A stretch of DNA of 64,000 bases from Haematobia irritans (GCF_050003625.1 NC_134397.1:145761526-145825525); one strand, 5' to 3'. Positions 43,161 through 54,733 are shown, counted from the stretch's first letter. A program made the numbers and translations. The notes: generated from the sequence alone by a model not told the origin.

Positions 43161-44190
43161 CACGGAAAGAGATGGGCACATAGAAAAGGTACGGTCTAGA
43201 CGCAGACACGGTAGAAAGGGTCAACCTCGAAGTAATGTGGAAACGATACCGAGATGGATCAAAACTCCAGGATCGAAAATGGTCGAGTTTTTTAGTTGGT
43301 ATTATCTATATATCGATTGAGTCCGACATGAGACGTTCTTGTCAGATGCGTAAAAGCATTTTTAACCAACTCTCTCCCCCCCAAAACAGAAAAAAAAATT
43401 TTTGCTTACATTTAATTTCCATAATTATTCAAGTCAAATATCTTTTTTTCCAGTGTTCTTTCAAGTATTATTCCAATGTTTTTTTTAAGCCCATGCATAA
43501 TGAATTTTACACAATTTTCATGTTATTTTTTTGTGTTTCTTTCGATTATTCTTTAATTTTGTATTCGCTTTTCTATTTTCCATATTCCAAATGTATTTGG
43601 TGCTGTAATCTAATGCCAAAGACCGGTCAACTACAAAAGCTAACCAAAGAACACATCGATATCACACAATGCTGGTGAATCGGTGAAAACAGTGAGCTAT
43701 TAGAAAATATTGCATATATAGATGGATGGTCGATGTGGTAGTATGGATTGTGTGCTTGACTGAAACTGAATTTGCAGCATAAAGCTCAAGCAAGAATAAT
43801 GAATGATTGCTGAGGGGAGTGAGCATACACAAAAAAAAAAAACAATCGCATGTTGTTACTGTAGAGCATACTGCACATACATACATCCACACAACTAATG
43901 TTGCTTTGAAGAGAGCGGTGCCACCTCTGGTTAGTAGGTATGTAAAGCATGCGTAATATGATGCGTTTCAATTGCATAAACGAACAATGTTAAGGCATAG
44001 AGGAACAATCAAATGGGTCGTAAAATGGGGAGATTAGAAATGAATGAGAAATAAAGCAGTTTTCCAATAAGAGGTGTTATTTTGGTAGTCAAAGAAAAAT
44101 GTCACAATTTGAGATAAATAAACCGATGTTTATTTCATAATTAAAATGATAGTATACCGTTTCTAATAAAAGACGAGATGAGCCAAATAG
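43161..44190. other. No gene recognised
   Basis: The first 115 bp may be LINE 3' sequence (GTGGAAACGATACCGAGATG). The rest is AT-rich with A-runs; the 147-codon frame at 43235-43678 has no recognisable domain. Confidence 0.45.
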
Positions 44191-44217
44191 TCAGCACCCA
44201 CGGTTGCCATACGACCT

Positions 44218-44534
44218 AGGTTAGGTTAGGTGGCAGCCCGATGTATCAGGCTCACTTAGACTATTCAGTCCATTGTGATACCACATTGGTGAACTTCTCT
44301 CTTATCACTGAGTGCTGCCCGATTCCATGTTAAGCTCAATGAAAAGGGACCTCCTTTTTATAGCCGAGTCCGAACGGCGTTCCACATTGCAGTGAAACCA
44401 CTTAGAGAAGCTTTGAAACCTCAGATATGTCACCAGCATTACTGAGGTGGGATAATCCACCGCGGAAAAACTTTTTTGGTGTTCGGTCGAAGCAGGAATC
44501 GAACCCACTACCTTGTGTATGCAAGGTGGCTCCC
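44218..44534 (-). mobile_element. tRNA-derived SINE nested in the element terminus
   Basis: AGGTTAGGTTAGGTGGCAGC starts the (inverted) tail; the body matches 7292-7635 closely; the head has lost the segment between GCAAGG and TGGCT, including the A-box region. The target duplication is TGCCATACGACCT (44205-44217) versus TGCCACCCGACCT (44535-44547), 11 of 13 identical. Removing the SINE restores a normal GTTGCCAC terminus. Confidence 0.85.
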
Positions 44535-44551
44535 TGCCACCCGACCTAAAA

Positions 44552-45047
44552 ATAATCTACCAAAGTTTAGTCAATGTATGGTTTTAAGCTGCAATAAAAA
44601 ACAACAACAATGCTTAAAGAACAAAACCAACAATAACAAAACAAAACAAATGGAAAAAGAAGAGGAGGCACGCTCAAAATAAACCCAGCCATGTGAATCG
44701 ATGATTTGACAGTGGCATAGGAAAAGAGATATGTTTGTTTCGAATTTATTTCGGCATAAGCCGGCTATCAATGTAAAACCTTTTTTCGGAGGGTACAAGT
44801 GTGGTTTTTGTTGGGTTTAATAAACTGCCTGAATTTATTCTGATAACTGGTTGATAGTTTTGCTGCAAGTAGAGGATGCTGATGAGGAATGTGGTAATTC
44901 CGAAACGTGCGTCCATCCAACCATCTTGCAGTCTATAGGTCTTTGCCCAAATAAATTTGACAAACATTCTTTTCCTCTGTTGGTTAAGCTACACTTGTAG
45001 TTTAGTCAATGTATGGTTTTAAGCTGCAATAAAAAACAACAACAATC
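44552..45047 (-). repeat. Block Q, long copy, inverted, with 45-bp direct flanking repeats
   Basis: This is the inverse of 33727-34112 and contains GATAATCCA-free versions of the same boxes: GGCATAAGCCGGCTATCAAT, GATAGTTTTGCTGCAAGTAG and GGTAATTCCGAAACGTGCGT. The string TTAGTCAATGTATGGTTTTA-AGCTGC followed by AATAAAAAACAACAACAAT stands at both ends (about 44568-44612 and 45002-45047). Confidence 0.8.
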
Positions 45048-45094
45048 TACCAAAATTTTACCAAAAATCTACCAAATTTGAAAAATGTTATTTT

Positions 45095-45187
45095 GAAGTT
45101 TTTGTTGTTATTTTTTGTTGTTGTTTACGATTTCAGGTTAAAACCATGCATTGACTAAACTACAAGTGTAGCTTAACCAACAGAGGA
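45095..45187 (+). repeat. Block Q, partial, facing the previous copy
   Basis: GTTGTTGTTTACGATTTCAG, GTTAAAACCATGCATTGACT, ACAAGTGTAGCTTAACCAAC and AGAGGAAA form an inverted pair with 44970-45047, leaving about 60 bp of CTACCAA-rich spacer between. Confidence 0.75.
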
Positions 45188-46226
45188 AAATTATTGTCAA
45201 AATTTTATTTCTATAGAAAATTTTGGCAACATTTTATTTTTATAGAAAATTTTGTTAAAATTTTATTTTTATAGAAAACTTTGTTAAAATTTTATTTCCA
45301 TAGAAAATTTTGTCAAAACTTTATTTCCATAGAAAATTTTGTCAAAATTTTATTTCCATAGAAAATTTTGTCAAAATTTTATTTCTACAGAAAATTTTGT
45401 CAAATTTTTATTCTATAGAAATTTCTGTCAACATTTTATTTCTATAGACAATTTTGTCAACATTTCATTTCTATAGAACATTTTTTCAAAATTTTATTTC
45501 TTAAAAACTTTTGTCAACATTTTGTTTCAGTAGAAAATTTTGTCAAAATTTTATTTCTATAGAAAATTTTGTCAACATTTTGTTTCTGTAGAAAATTTTG
45601 TCAAAATTTTATTTTTATAGAAATTTTGTCGAAATTATTTTTTCTATAGAAAAATTTTTTAAAAATTTTATTTCTATAAAAAATTTTTGTCAAAATTTTG
45701 TGTTTACAGAAAATTTTGCGAAAATATTATTGTTTTGGAAAATTTTCTCAAAATTTTTTTATTTCTATAGAAAATTTTGTCATAATTTTATTTCTATAGA
45801 AATTTTTGTCATAATTTTATTTCTATAGAAAATTTTGTAAAAATTTCGTTTTACAAAAAATTTTGCGAAAATTTTATTTCTATAGAAAATTTTGTCAACA
45901 GTTTATTTCTATAGCAAATTTTGTCAACATTTTATTTCTACAGAAAATTTTGTCAAATTTTTATTCTATAGAAATTTCTGTCAACATTTTATTTCTATAG
46001 ACAATTTTGTCACAATTCTATATCTATAGAAAATTTGGCCAAAATTTTATTTCTATAGAAAAATTTTTTTTCTTAAGAAAATTTTGTCAAAATTTTGTTT
46101 CTATAAACAATTTTGTCAAAATTTATTTCTATAGAAAATTTTGTCAAAATTTTATTTCTATAGAACATTTGGTGAAAATTTCATTTCCATAGAAAATTTT
46201 GTCAAAATGTTATTTCCATAAAAAAT
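45188..46226 (-). repeat. 29-bp minisatellite array I (reverse orientation)
   Basis: About thirty-six units of TTTCTATAGAAAATTTTGTC, with a repeated block (TCTACAGAAAATTTTGTCAA, ATTTTTATTCTATAGAAATT, TCTGTCAACATTTTATTTC) at about 45385 and 45940. It is bounded on the right by the element terminus. Confidence 0.9.
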
Positions 46227-46301
46227 TTAGGTACCTCAAGAATTCTACCAATCTACCAATTTTGATAGAATTCTACCAACTGTGGCAACTGTCTCAGCAC
46301 C

Positions 46302-47774
46302 ACCATGCTTAAAGGACCATAACCTTTGCACGGAATTGTGAATAACCAAATCGTAAAGTGTGTGGCTTAAATCCTCTTTAATCACTCGAATGCTATCTTT
46401 GGAGTCAAGGTGTTTGTGTTCTGGCCAAATGTCAGACATTATTCATGCTACACCTGACCCACTCTAATAAATATTTATTTGCACGTGCTCTAGAAACACA
46501 TTTGAATGAAATAAAATCTGATTACTTTGTGACATATATACGTTTGGACTTTCGACCAAATACCAGGTGAAATAAATTAGATATGCTTTAGGACCGTTAA
46601 CTTTGCAATGAAATACGAGTAAAATCGTACTTCAAAATTAATTTGTATTCTATTTATGTTATAGAACATATAATAAAAACAAAAATACCATAAAAAATTT
46701 GCACAAAAACAAAACTCATTCAGGGTATAAAATATCATTTATTATTAAAACATTTTAGTAATTCAATTAAAATGGACAAATACAATGTCTTGATATTGAA
46801 AACAAAAAAAAAAAAAAAATGTAAAACATTTAATTAGAAATTTCGACACTAAATAATAAAACAATTAAACACAAAACACGCCATGATTTTGACAGAAGCA
46901 CCTAGAGGAGTTCAACTGACAAATGTCTTCACAATGATAATCAAATACAAGCGAGTCTATCTTCCATCTTCATCAAGCCAAATGAATTGTAGAATTTTAA
47001 TACGAATACGATGATATAGATATATGGTTCTGGTGGTTTATTAAATCATTTTACTGTTAACATGAATTACATTTAAGCAAGCATAATACTTGAAGTATCA
47101 TAATATTTTATCTGATGTGGTAAAATGGCGGGGGTTTCAAGTAGGCCTTAAGGAAGGCCTTTGGATAAAGTTAGGTATACTCGAACAGAAAAAGGATTTA
47201 AAAAAGTAAGTAATTTTCGACATTTTCCTTTTTTTATTTTGAAGAAAAAATTCCCAAAAATATCTTTAACACCGTTTTTTAAAAATTCATGATGGACGCA
47301 TTTTTGATAAAATTTACAATGTTTAGGAAATTATTTAGGCCAATTAAAATTTTAATTTATTTTTACGGTAATTTTTGCGGTAATTTTTAAAATAAGGTAA
47401 TGAATTATTTTTTATAGTATTATTTATTTATAGATAATTATTTTACTTTTAAATTATATAATTTTTGTAAATTTTGCAAAAAAAAATTAATTTTCCCTTG
47501 GGAAAACAATTTTTTTTAATAAATATGTTTTTTTACTTTTAAATCATATAATTTTTGTAATTTTATATAATGATATTTTTATATATATATTTTTATATAA
47601 ATATATATATTTTTTATATAAATATGAACAATTACGAGAGAAAAAAAATATTTCAATTATGTTTTATGAAAATATTATTAATTTAATTTAAATTTTAATT
47701 TAGATATTTAATATTTTAATTAAAAATGTTGATAATTTAAGTTTTTAATTTAAATTAAAATTAAGCCTGAAGGG
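46302..47774. other. No gene recognised; AT-rich
   Basis: Very AT-rich, with (AT)n-like sequence at 47570-47640. No repeat family or coding signal I can support. Confidence 0.45.
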
Positions 47775-48065
47775 CGCTCAAGAATCCATATTTTGGGATC
47801 GGTCTGTACGGGTTCTATTTCTAAGTATGGACCGATAGGGATCATGGTTTTGAAGTAGGTTCCCAAGGGAAAATTCTGATATCAAATACAAATTCTGAAG
47901 TGGGCAAAATAAGAAATAGGACTTCAAGCGATTTAAAAAGTCAAATTGGTTAATATGGGTCCTATATATCAAAAACGAGTTTTATAGACACTGCCCAATG
48001 GACACTCCCGTAATCAAATATGGGGATCGCTCTATATGGGTGCTGTATATAATTATGGACCGATT
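47775..48065 (-). repeat. DINE-1-like tandem-repeat fragment, divergent type
   Basis: GGGATCGGTCTGTACGGGTT, TATGGACCGATAGGGATCAT, GGGGATCGCTCTATATGGGT and ATAATTATGGACCGATTATT resemble the ATAAACCGATC / GGTCCATAATTATAT boxes of the 153-bp repeats (inverted) but differ in the spacers. Confidence 0.55.
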
Positions 48066-49714
48066 ATTGGTACAAAATTTGCTATAAAACTAAAAAAAAA
48101 ATGACAAATTTTCCTTTGGAAACAAACTTTTGACAAAATTTTCTATAGAAACAAAATTTTGACAAAATTCTCTATAGAAATGAAATTTTGACAAAATTTC
48201 CTGTAGAAATAAAATTTTGACAACATTTTGTATAGATATAAAATTTTGAAAAAATTTCGTGTATAAATAAAATTTTGTGAAATTTTTCTATAAAAACTAA
48301 AATTGTGACAAAATTGTCTATAGAAATAAAATTTTGATAAAATTTTCTATAGAAATGAAATTTTGACAAAATTTTCTATAGGAAAAAACTTTTAACAAAA
48401 TTTTCTATAGAAATTAAATTTTGACAAAATTTTCTATAGAAATAAAATTTTGAGAAAATTGTGTGAACGTTTTCTATAGAAATAACATTGTGACAAATTT
48501 TTCTATAGAAATAAAATTTTGACAAAATTCTCTATGGAAATAAAATTTTGACAATATATTCTATAGGAATAAAATACTGAAAAAATTTTCTATAGAAATA
48601 AAATTTTGACAACATTTTCTATAGGAATAAAATACTGAAAAAATTTTCTATAGAAACAAAATTTTGCCCAAATTTTCTTTAGAAATAAATTTTGACAATA
48701 AAATTTTGACAAAATTTTCTATAGTAATAAAATTTTGACAAAATTTTCTAAAGAACTAAATTTTTTACAAAATTTTCTATAGAAATAAAATTTGGCAAAA
48801 TTTTCTACAGAAATAAAATTTTGACAAAATTTTCTATAGTAATAAAATGTTGACAAAATTTTCTATAGAAATAAAATTTTGACAAAATTTTCTATAGAAA
48901 TAAAATTTTGACAAAATTTTCTATAGAAATAAAATTTTGCCCAAATTTTCTTTAGAAATAAAATTTTGACAAAATTCTCTATAGAAATAAAATTTTGACA
49001 AAATTTTCTATAGTAATAAAATGTTGATAAAATTTTCTACAGAGATAAATTTTTTACAAAATTTTCTATAGAAATAAAATTTGGCAAAATTTTCTACAGA
49101 AATAAAATTTTGACAAAATTTTCTATAGTAATAAAATGTTGACAAAATTTTCTATAGAAATAAAATTTTGACAAACTTTTCTATAGAAATACAATTTTGA
49201 CAAACTTTTCTATAGAAATAACATTTTGAAACATTTTCCATAATAATAAAATTAAAAAAAAAATTTATAGAAATAAATTTTTGAAAAAAATTTCTATAGA
49301 AATAAAATTTTTACAAAATTTTCTATAGAAATAAAATTTGACAAAATTTTCTATAGAAATAACATTTTGACAAAATTTTCTATAGAAATAAAATTTTAAC
49401 AAAATTGTCTATAGTAATAATGAAATTTTGACAAAATTTTCTATAGAAATAAAACTTTAACAAAATTTTCTAGAGAAATAAAATTTTGAGAAAATTTTGT
49501 GAAAGTTTTCTATAGAAATAACATAGTGACAAATTTTTCTATTGAAATAAAATTTTGACAAAATTTTCTATGGAAATAAAATTTTGACAACATTTTCTAT
49601 AGGAATAAAATACTGAAAAAATGTTCTATAGAAATAAAATTTTGACAACATTTTCTATAGGAATAAAATATTAAAAAAATTTTCTATAGAAATAAAATTT
49701 TGCGAAAATTTTTA
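48066..49714 (+). repeat. 29-bp minisatellite array J
   Basis: About fifty-six forward units. Blocks recur at about 280 bp (AAATTTGGCAAAATTTTCTA then TATAGTAATAAAATGTTGAC at 48785 and 49075) and at about 1030 bp (TTTTGAGAAAATT, GTGTGAACG/GTGAAAG, ATAGGAATAAAATACTGAAA at 48450 and 49480). Confidence 0.9.
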
Positions 49715-50045
49715 TAACTCAATATCTTTAAAAATTTTAATTTTCCGTTATTTCATTTTCCTGTTATTTTTTATAGAAGTACCAATTTTCACTTGTTGGT
49801 GCAACCTAAAATCGTTAAAACATATAAAATTCGACACATTTACTATTCAAAGGTATTTATTCAACCAAAAACTTGTAGCTAATAGGAGGGATCATTCATT
49901 CATTCGAAGAAAAAACCATTGTTTTCATACTAACAACAAACATTTGAACAAAAACTGCAAAACAAAATTTTTAAATTTGGTCGATTTTGGTAAAAATTTC
50001 TTAAAATTTTGTAGATTATTTTTAGCATGAGTGGCAACCGTGCAT
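49715..50045 (+). mobile_element. Right subterminal region and terminus of a minisatellite element
   Basis: The non-repetitive part 49715-49985 is shared with 20166-20400. It ends TTTTGGTAAAAATTTCTTAA, TTTTGTAGATTATTTTTAGC and ATGAGTGGCAACCGTG. It shows that the element has unique sequence between array and terminus. Confidence 0.75.
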
Positions 50046-50368
50046 GGAAGCCGATTTGTTTGAAATTTGAAATCTAGAGGTATTTTGGGTTCAAAAAGGG
50101 TCATGCTAACTTTGGTATATATTAGTCCATGTTTTGATATAGCCTCCATATAGACCGACCTTCCGATTTGCTTTCTTGAGGTTATGGGATCCAAAGTTTC
50201 GACCGGATGGGCTTGAAATTTGAAATCTAGAAGCATTTTACGTAAGGGGCCGTACGAAGTTTGGTATATATCGGTGTATGTTTTCATATAGCCCCTATCT
50301 CCCGATTTGACTTCTTGAAGGCATGGAAGCCGATTTACATGAAATTTGAAATCTAATTTAAAATCCAT
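50046..50368 (-). repeat. DINE-1-like tandem repeats, second type
   Basis: Two to three units contain TTGAAATTTGAAATCTAGA, GTATATATCGGTGTATGTTT, CATATAGCCCC and CCGATTTGACTTCTTGA. They resemble the 153-bp repeats in plan but have different spacers. The 147-codon minus-strand frame over 49925-50368 follows from this periodicity. Confidence 0.6.
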
Positions 50369-51572
50369 AAGGAGGCATGCGAGGAGATAATCAGATATGT
50401 CTGGCGGATCGGGTGAAAAATAAGCCCTCGCGAAATAAGGTATGTATGTGAATCGTTCTAATTGTTTCTACTTATCAAGCTCTTTATTCTCAGGCATACG
50501 GCAATGCCTTGGATATGGCTCATATTTTCGTGGTAATCAGTTTCCTACTTCAACTACCAAAAAAAAAGCTAAAGCAAATTTAATTTACAATAAATTGAAT
50601 CTAAATTTATTATTTTATATTTTAATTATTTTAAACTTTATTTATCTGCATACACATCAACTATCTTTAAGAGGTGGGTCTATTTATTGCAATTTTCCAG
50701 TCTATTCCAGAAAAACATAATTCTGCATTTCACCCCCATTAAATTATTCTTGCACAGAAAAAGGCCCTTTGTCCCCTGATATTCCAAAACAATTACCCTC
50801 GAATCGGTATTAGAAAATCTCGTTTAAAATTTAATCTCCAGCAGCTTATACCTTTCATCGCCATCTCTCACATAGGAAAACACACAAGAATCTTCAGTCG
50901 GATAAATGGCTGAAAGCCTGGAGTATTAAAAAATCGACCGCGAAGTATAGGAATAACAAGAATTTCTGGTTGTTGGCTATTATAAGAGAACCCCACTACT
51001 GGTCGCCTGTTTGGTAAATCTAAGCCATGCAATTCAATATGATAATGACTCGTGATGCAACCAATACTGGTGGCGAGTAGACTTCAATTACGAAACTAAT
51101 TACAATTTTAACATGTAAGAGTAGCGCAGTAACAACTGCACCATCTGTACATCGGTAAAATACCCTTCTTAGAATTTCGAATATTTTCCCCTTGAAGATA
51201 TGCGAATATGAATATGTTCTAGCTAAGACTTTTCTTAATATGGAATTAAAATGATTTAGTTAATATTCACACTTTTTATAGGCATCTTAGAGGCATTGAA
51301 TGGTTGTGAAGAATTTTTAAGTAGTTTTATAAATAGGATAATAATGGAGTTTTTTTTTTTTGTACAAAGCTCTACAAGAGCTAAGAGTAATTAAAAGATT
51401 TAAATTTTACATTAGAAAAATTTCATTATGATGAAAAAATGTGATGAACCAAGAGAGCTAGGATCACGTTTAATAAAAGCTCTTGGAATTGCGTGATAAG
51501 GGCTATGTACCTTACGTAATAAAATAGGCAGATATGTTTTTAATGCCTTATTGTAGTTATTGCTCTAAAAAA
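50369..51572. other. No gene recognised
   Basis: No repeat family I can name. A short intron-like pattern (GTATGTATG at 50440, TTATTCTCAG ending at 50493) occurs, but the flanking frame is not recognisable. A long T run lies at about 51350. Confidence 0.4.
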
Positions 51573-52047
51573 CATTATGCAAAAAATCCCAATAAGCTTT
51601 TTTGATGTTCAGAAAACCCCAGTAAGGAAATTTTTGAAATGAACCAAAATAGTACACCCACTGTTGAGTAGGAACTAAAGGCAGGATATTCCGTCCGTCA
51701 GTGGGTGTAATATTTTTGTTCTTTTCAAAAAATTTCCCGATGAAGTCTTTCAATGAAAAGATGAAATATTGAATAAAAATAAATTTAAAATACAGACATC
51801 GAGACTTCCATTATGCAAAAATCCCAATAAGTTCTTTTGATGTTCAGAAAACCCCAGTAAGGAAATTTTTGAAAAGAACCAAAATAGTACACCCACTGTT
51901 GAGTAGGACCTAAAGACAATAGATTCCGTCTGTAAGTGGGTATAATATTTTTGTTCTTTTCAAAAAATTTCCCGATGAAGTCTTTCAATGAAAAGATGAA
52001 ATATTGAATAAAAATAAATTTAAAATACAGACATCGAGATTTCTTAA
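51573..52047. repeat. Two-copy tandem duplication of about 236 bp
   Basis: CATTATGCAAAAAATCCCAA (51573) and CATTATGCAAAAATCCCAAT (51809) begin two copies that stay colinear to ACAGACATCGAGA (51792 and 52027). The copies are roughly 90 % identical and both keep an open minus-strand frame with PTQQWVYYFGSFQKFPYWGF. An inverted pair TACACCCACTG / CAGTGGGTGTA is intact in copy 1 and partly lost in copy 2. Confidence 0.85.
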
Positions 52048-52164
52048 TATACAATTTGGCTGCAGGCCATGGACAATCCAAAAGAATTCAGCACCATCGC
52101 AGCACTAAGCACACTAAAAAAAGTAGTAAAACCTCGGACAAAAAAATACTTTGCCTGTAGACCA

Positions 52165-52440
52165 TGGACATTCCAATTCCAACAGGACTCAACCTGGCCA
52201 CCAAAAGTCTACCGGATCTCAAGCCATTAGACTTTCTCGCCTGGGGAATTTTGGAAAGTAAGGTTGGCACTAAAAAATATTAAAGTGTCGATAATCTGTA
52301 GAGGACGCTTAGCCGGAAATGAAACAAAATACCACAGAGTCAATTTCATGTAGCGTGTAATGGCTTTGTCGGCCATTTGAAGGCTGTAACTCGTGATAAA
52401 GGTATCCAATTCGAACAAATTCAATCTGATTTTAAATGTT
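52165..52440 (+). pseudogene. mariner-family transposase C-terminal relic (2)
   Basis: In pieces the plus strand reads WTFQFQQDSTWPP, DLKPLDFLAWGILESKVGTK with KKY, then SVDNL, then NKIPQSQFHVACNGFVGHLK and AVTRDKGIQFEQIQSDFKC before a stop. QQD and DLKPLDF correspond to the second and third catalytic Asp regions of mariner-type transposases; the spacer between them is shortened. Internal stops (after KKY, after NL and after RK) show decay. The possible 3' end has GATCAGGGTGACATAC. Confidence 0.8.
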
Positions 52441-52600
52441 AATGCCATTTCCGACATTTAATGTTTTTGAAAAATAAAATTTAAAAAAAATATATGATCA
52501 GGGTGACATACTAGGACGATCTACCGATAACCATCTGTTTTGCCCGTTGTAAAAAAGAGACAACTGGTGTACTACTCCAGAATGTTCTATGTGTCACCAA

Positions 52601-52761
52601 CACAGTTGCCACTTGTGTCAAACATAATATATCAAAATTTGAAGAAAATGTTATCAAAAATCTACCAAATTAAAAACATAATCTCATTTTACAGGTTTTA
52701 ATGATTTTACCTTGCACCAAAGTTACTACTTCTACAACCAGGTATAACTTACTCATTTCCA
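52601..52761 (-). mobile_element. Left terminus of a minisatellite-carrying element
   Basis: CACAGTTGCCACTTGTGTCA followed by CAAAAATCTACCAAATT is the inverted GAGTGGCAACC-type end. It precedes a reverse-orientation array, the expected polarity. The opposite terminus is not found at the array's right side. Confidence 0.7.
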
Positions 52762-54733
52762 TTGAAAATTTTATTTTTATAGAGAATTTTGTCAAAATTT
52801 TATTCCTATAGAAAATGTTGTCAAAATTTTATTTCTATAGAAAATTTTGTCAAAATTTCTATAGAAAATCTTGCCGAAATTTTATTTTTAAAGAAAATTT
52901 TGTCAAAATTTTATTTCTTTAGAAAATTTTGTCGAAATTTTATTTCTATAGAAAATTTTGTCAAAATTTTATTTCTAGAGATTATTTTGTCAAAATTTTA
53001 TTTCTATAGAAAATTTTTTAAAAATTTTATTTCTATAGACAATTTTTTAAAAATTTTATTTCTATAGAAAATTGTTTAACAATTTTATTTCTATAGAAAA
53101 TGTTGTTAAAATTTTATTTGTACAGAAAATTTTATCAAAATTTTATTTCTATCGACAATTTTGTCAACATTTAACGTCTATAGAAAAATTTCTCAAAATT
53201 TTATTTCTGTAAACAATTTTGTCAAATTTTTATTTCTATAAAAAATTTAGTCAAAATTTTATTTGTTTTATTGTTTAACAATTTTATTTCTATAGAAAAT
53301 TTAGTCAAAATTTTATTTGTTTTATTGTTTAACAATTTTATTTCTATAGAAAATTTTGTCAAAATTTCATTTCTATAGAAAATTTTGTCAAAATTTTATT
53401 ACTATAGAAAATTTTGTCAAAATTTTATTTCTATAGAGAATTTTGTCAAAATTTTATTTCTAAAGAAAATTTGGGCAAAATTTTATTTCTATAGAAAATT
53501 TTTCAATAGTTTATTCCTATAGAAAATGTTGTCAAAATTTTATTTCTATAGAAAATTTTTTTAGTATTTTATTCCAATAGAAAAATTTGTCACAATGTTA
53601 TTTCTATAGAAAACTTTCACACAATTTTCTCAAAATTTTATTACTATAGAAAATTTTGTTAAAGTTTTATTTCTATAGAAAATTTTATCAAAATTTTATT
53701 TCTATAGAATATATTGTCATAATTTTACTTCTATAAAATTTTTTTTTGTAAAAATTTTATTTTTATAGAATATTTTGTTTAAATTTTATTTCTATAGAAA
53801 CTTTTCTCAAAATTTTATTTCTTTAGAAACTTTTCTCAAAATATAGAAAATTTTGTCAAAATTTTATCAAAATTTTATTTCTATAGAATATTTTTTCATA
53901 ATTTTACTTCTATAGAATATTTTTTCATAATTTTACTTCTATAGAAAATTTTGTCACAATTTTATTTCTATAGAAAATTTTGTCAAGATTTTATTTCTAT
54001 AGAAAATTTTGTCAAAATTTTATTACTATAGAAAATTTTGTCAAAATTTCATTTCTATAGAAAATTTTGTCAAAATTTTATTTTTATAGAATATTTTGTT
54101 TAAATTTTATTTCTATAGAAACTTTTCTCAAAATTTTATTTCTTTAGAAATTTTTCTCAAAATTTTATTTCTCTAGAAAATTTTCTCAAAATGTTATTCC
54201 TATAGAAAATTTTCTATAAATTTTATTTCTATAGAAAATTTTCTCAAAATTTTATTTCTATAAAAAATTTTGTCAAAATTTTACTTTTATATAAAATTTT
54301 GTCAAAATATTATTTCTGTAGAAAATTTTCTCAAAATTTTATTTCTATCGAAAATTTTGTCAAAATTTTATTTTTATAAAAAATTTTCGCAAAATTTTAA
54401 TTTACGGAAAATTTTGTCAAAATTTTATTTCTATAGAAATTTTTCTCAAAATTTTATTTCTTTAGAAACTTTTTTCAAAATTTTATTTTTTTAGAAAATT
54501 TTGTCAAAATTTTATTTTTTTAGAAAATTTTGTCAAAATTTTACTTCTATAGAAAATTTTGTCAAATTTTTATTTCTATAGAAAATTTTGTCAAAATTGT
54601 ATTTCTATAGAAAATTTTGTCAAAATTTTATGTTATTTCTATCGAAAATTTTGTCAAAACTTTATTTCTATCGAAAATTTTGTCAAAATTTTATTTCTAT
54701 AGAATTTTTTTTTTAATTTTATTTCTATAGAAA
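52762..54733 (-). repeat. 29-bp minisatellite array K (reverse orientation)
   Basis: About sixty-eight units of TTTCTATAGAAAATTTTGTC. Duplicated blocks include ATTTGTTTTATTGTTTAACA (about 53262 and 53320) and TTTTTTCATAATTTTACTTC (about 53890 and 53920). The array stops at AGAAAGCTTCCGCCG with no terminus. Confidence 0.9.

Larger units (their letters stand above)
44199..46293 (-). mobile_element. Complete minisatellite-carrying element, 8-bp target duplication
   Basis: The ends are CACGGTTGCCAT (44199-44210) and GTGGCAACTGTC (46282-46293), an imperfect 12-bp inverted repeat (9 of 12) with core GTTGCCA. They are flanked by the perfect 8-bp repeat TCAGCACC (44191-44198 and 46294-46301). From left to right it holds a SINE nested in the left terminus, AATAATCTACC, block Q (inverted), a CTACC-rich spacer, part of a second block Q, about thirty-six 29-bp units in reverse orientation, and GAATTCTACCAACTGTGGCA at the right. 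An 8-bp duplication fits a non-autonomous hAT-like element. No coding sequence. Confidence 0.85.

Noticed and set aside
43235..43678. 147-codon plus-strand frame after the LINE C-terminus
   Set aside because: It continues past the LINE end with F/Y/S-rich sequence typical of AT-rich DNA; no recognised domain.
44568..45047. Block Q flanked by direct repeats as an LTR retrotransposon (solo or TRIM)
   Set aside because: The 45-bp direct repeats lack TG...CA ends, a primer-binding site and a polypurine tract; there is no target duplication.
50442..50720. GIRQCLG resembling the haem-binding loop of cytochrome P450
   Set aside because: Only the GxRxCxG pattern fits; the surrounding residues do not, and part of the frame lies in an intron-like stretch. 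Chance match is likely.
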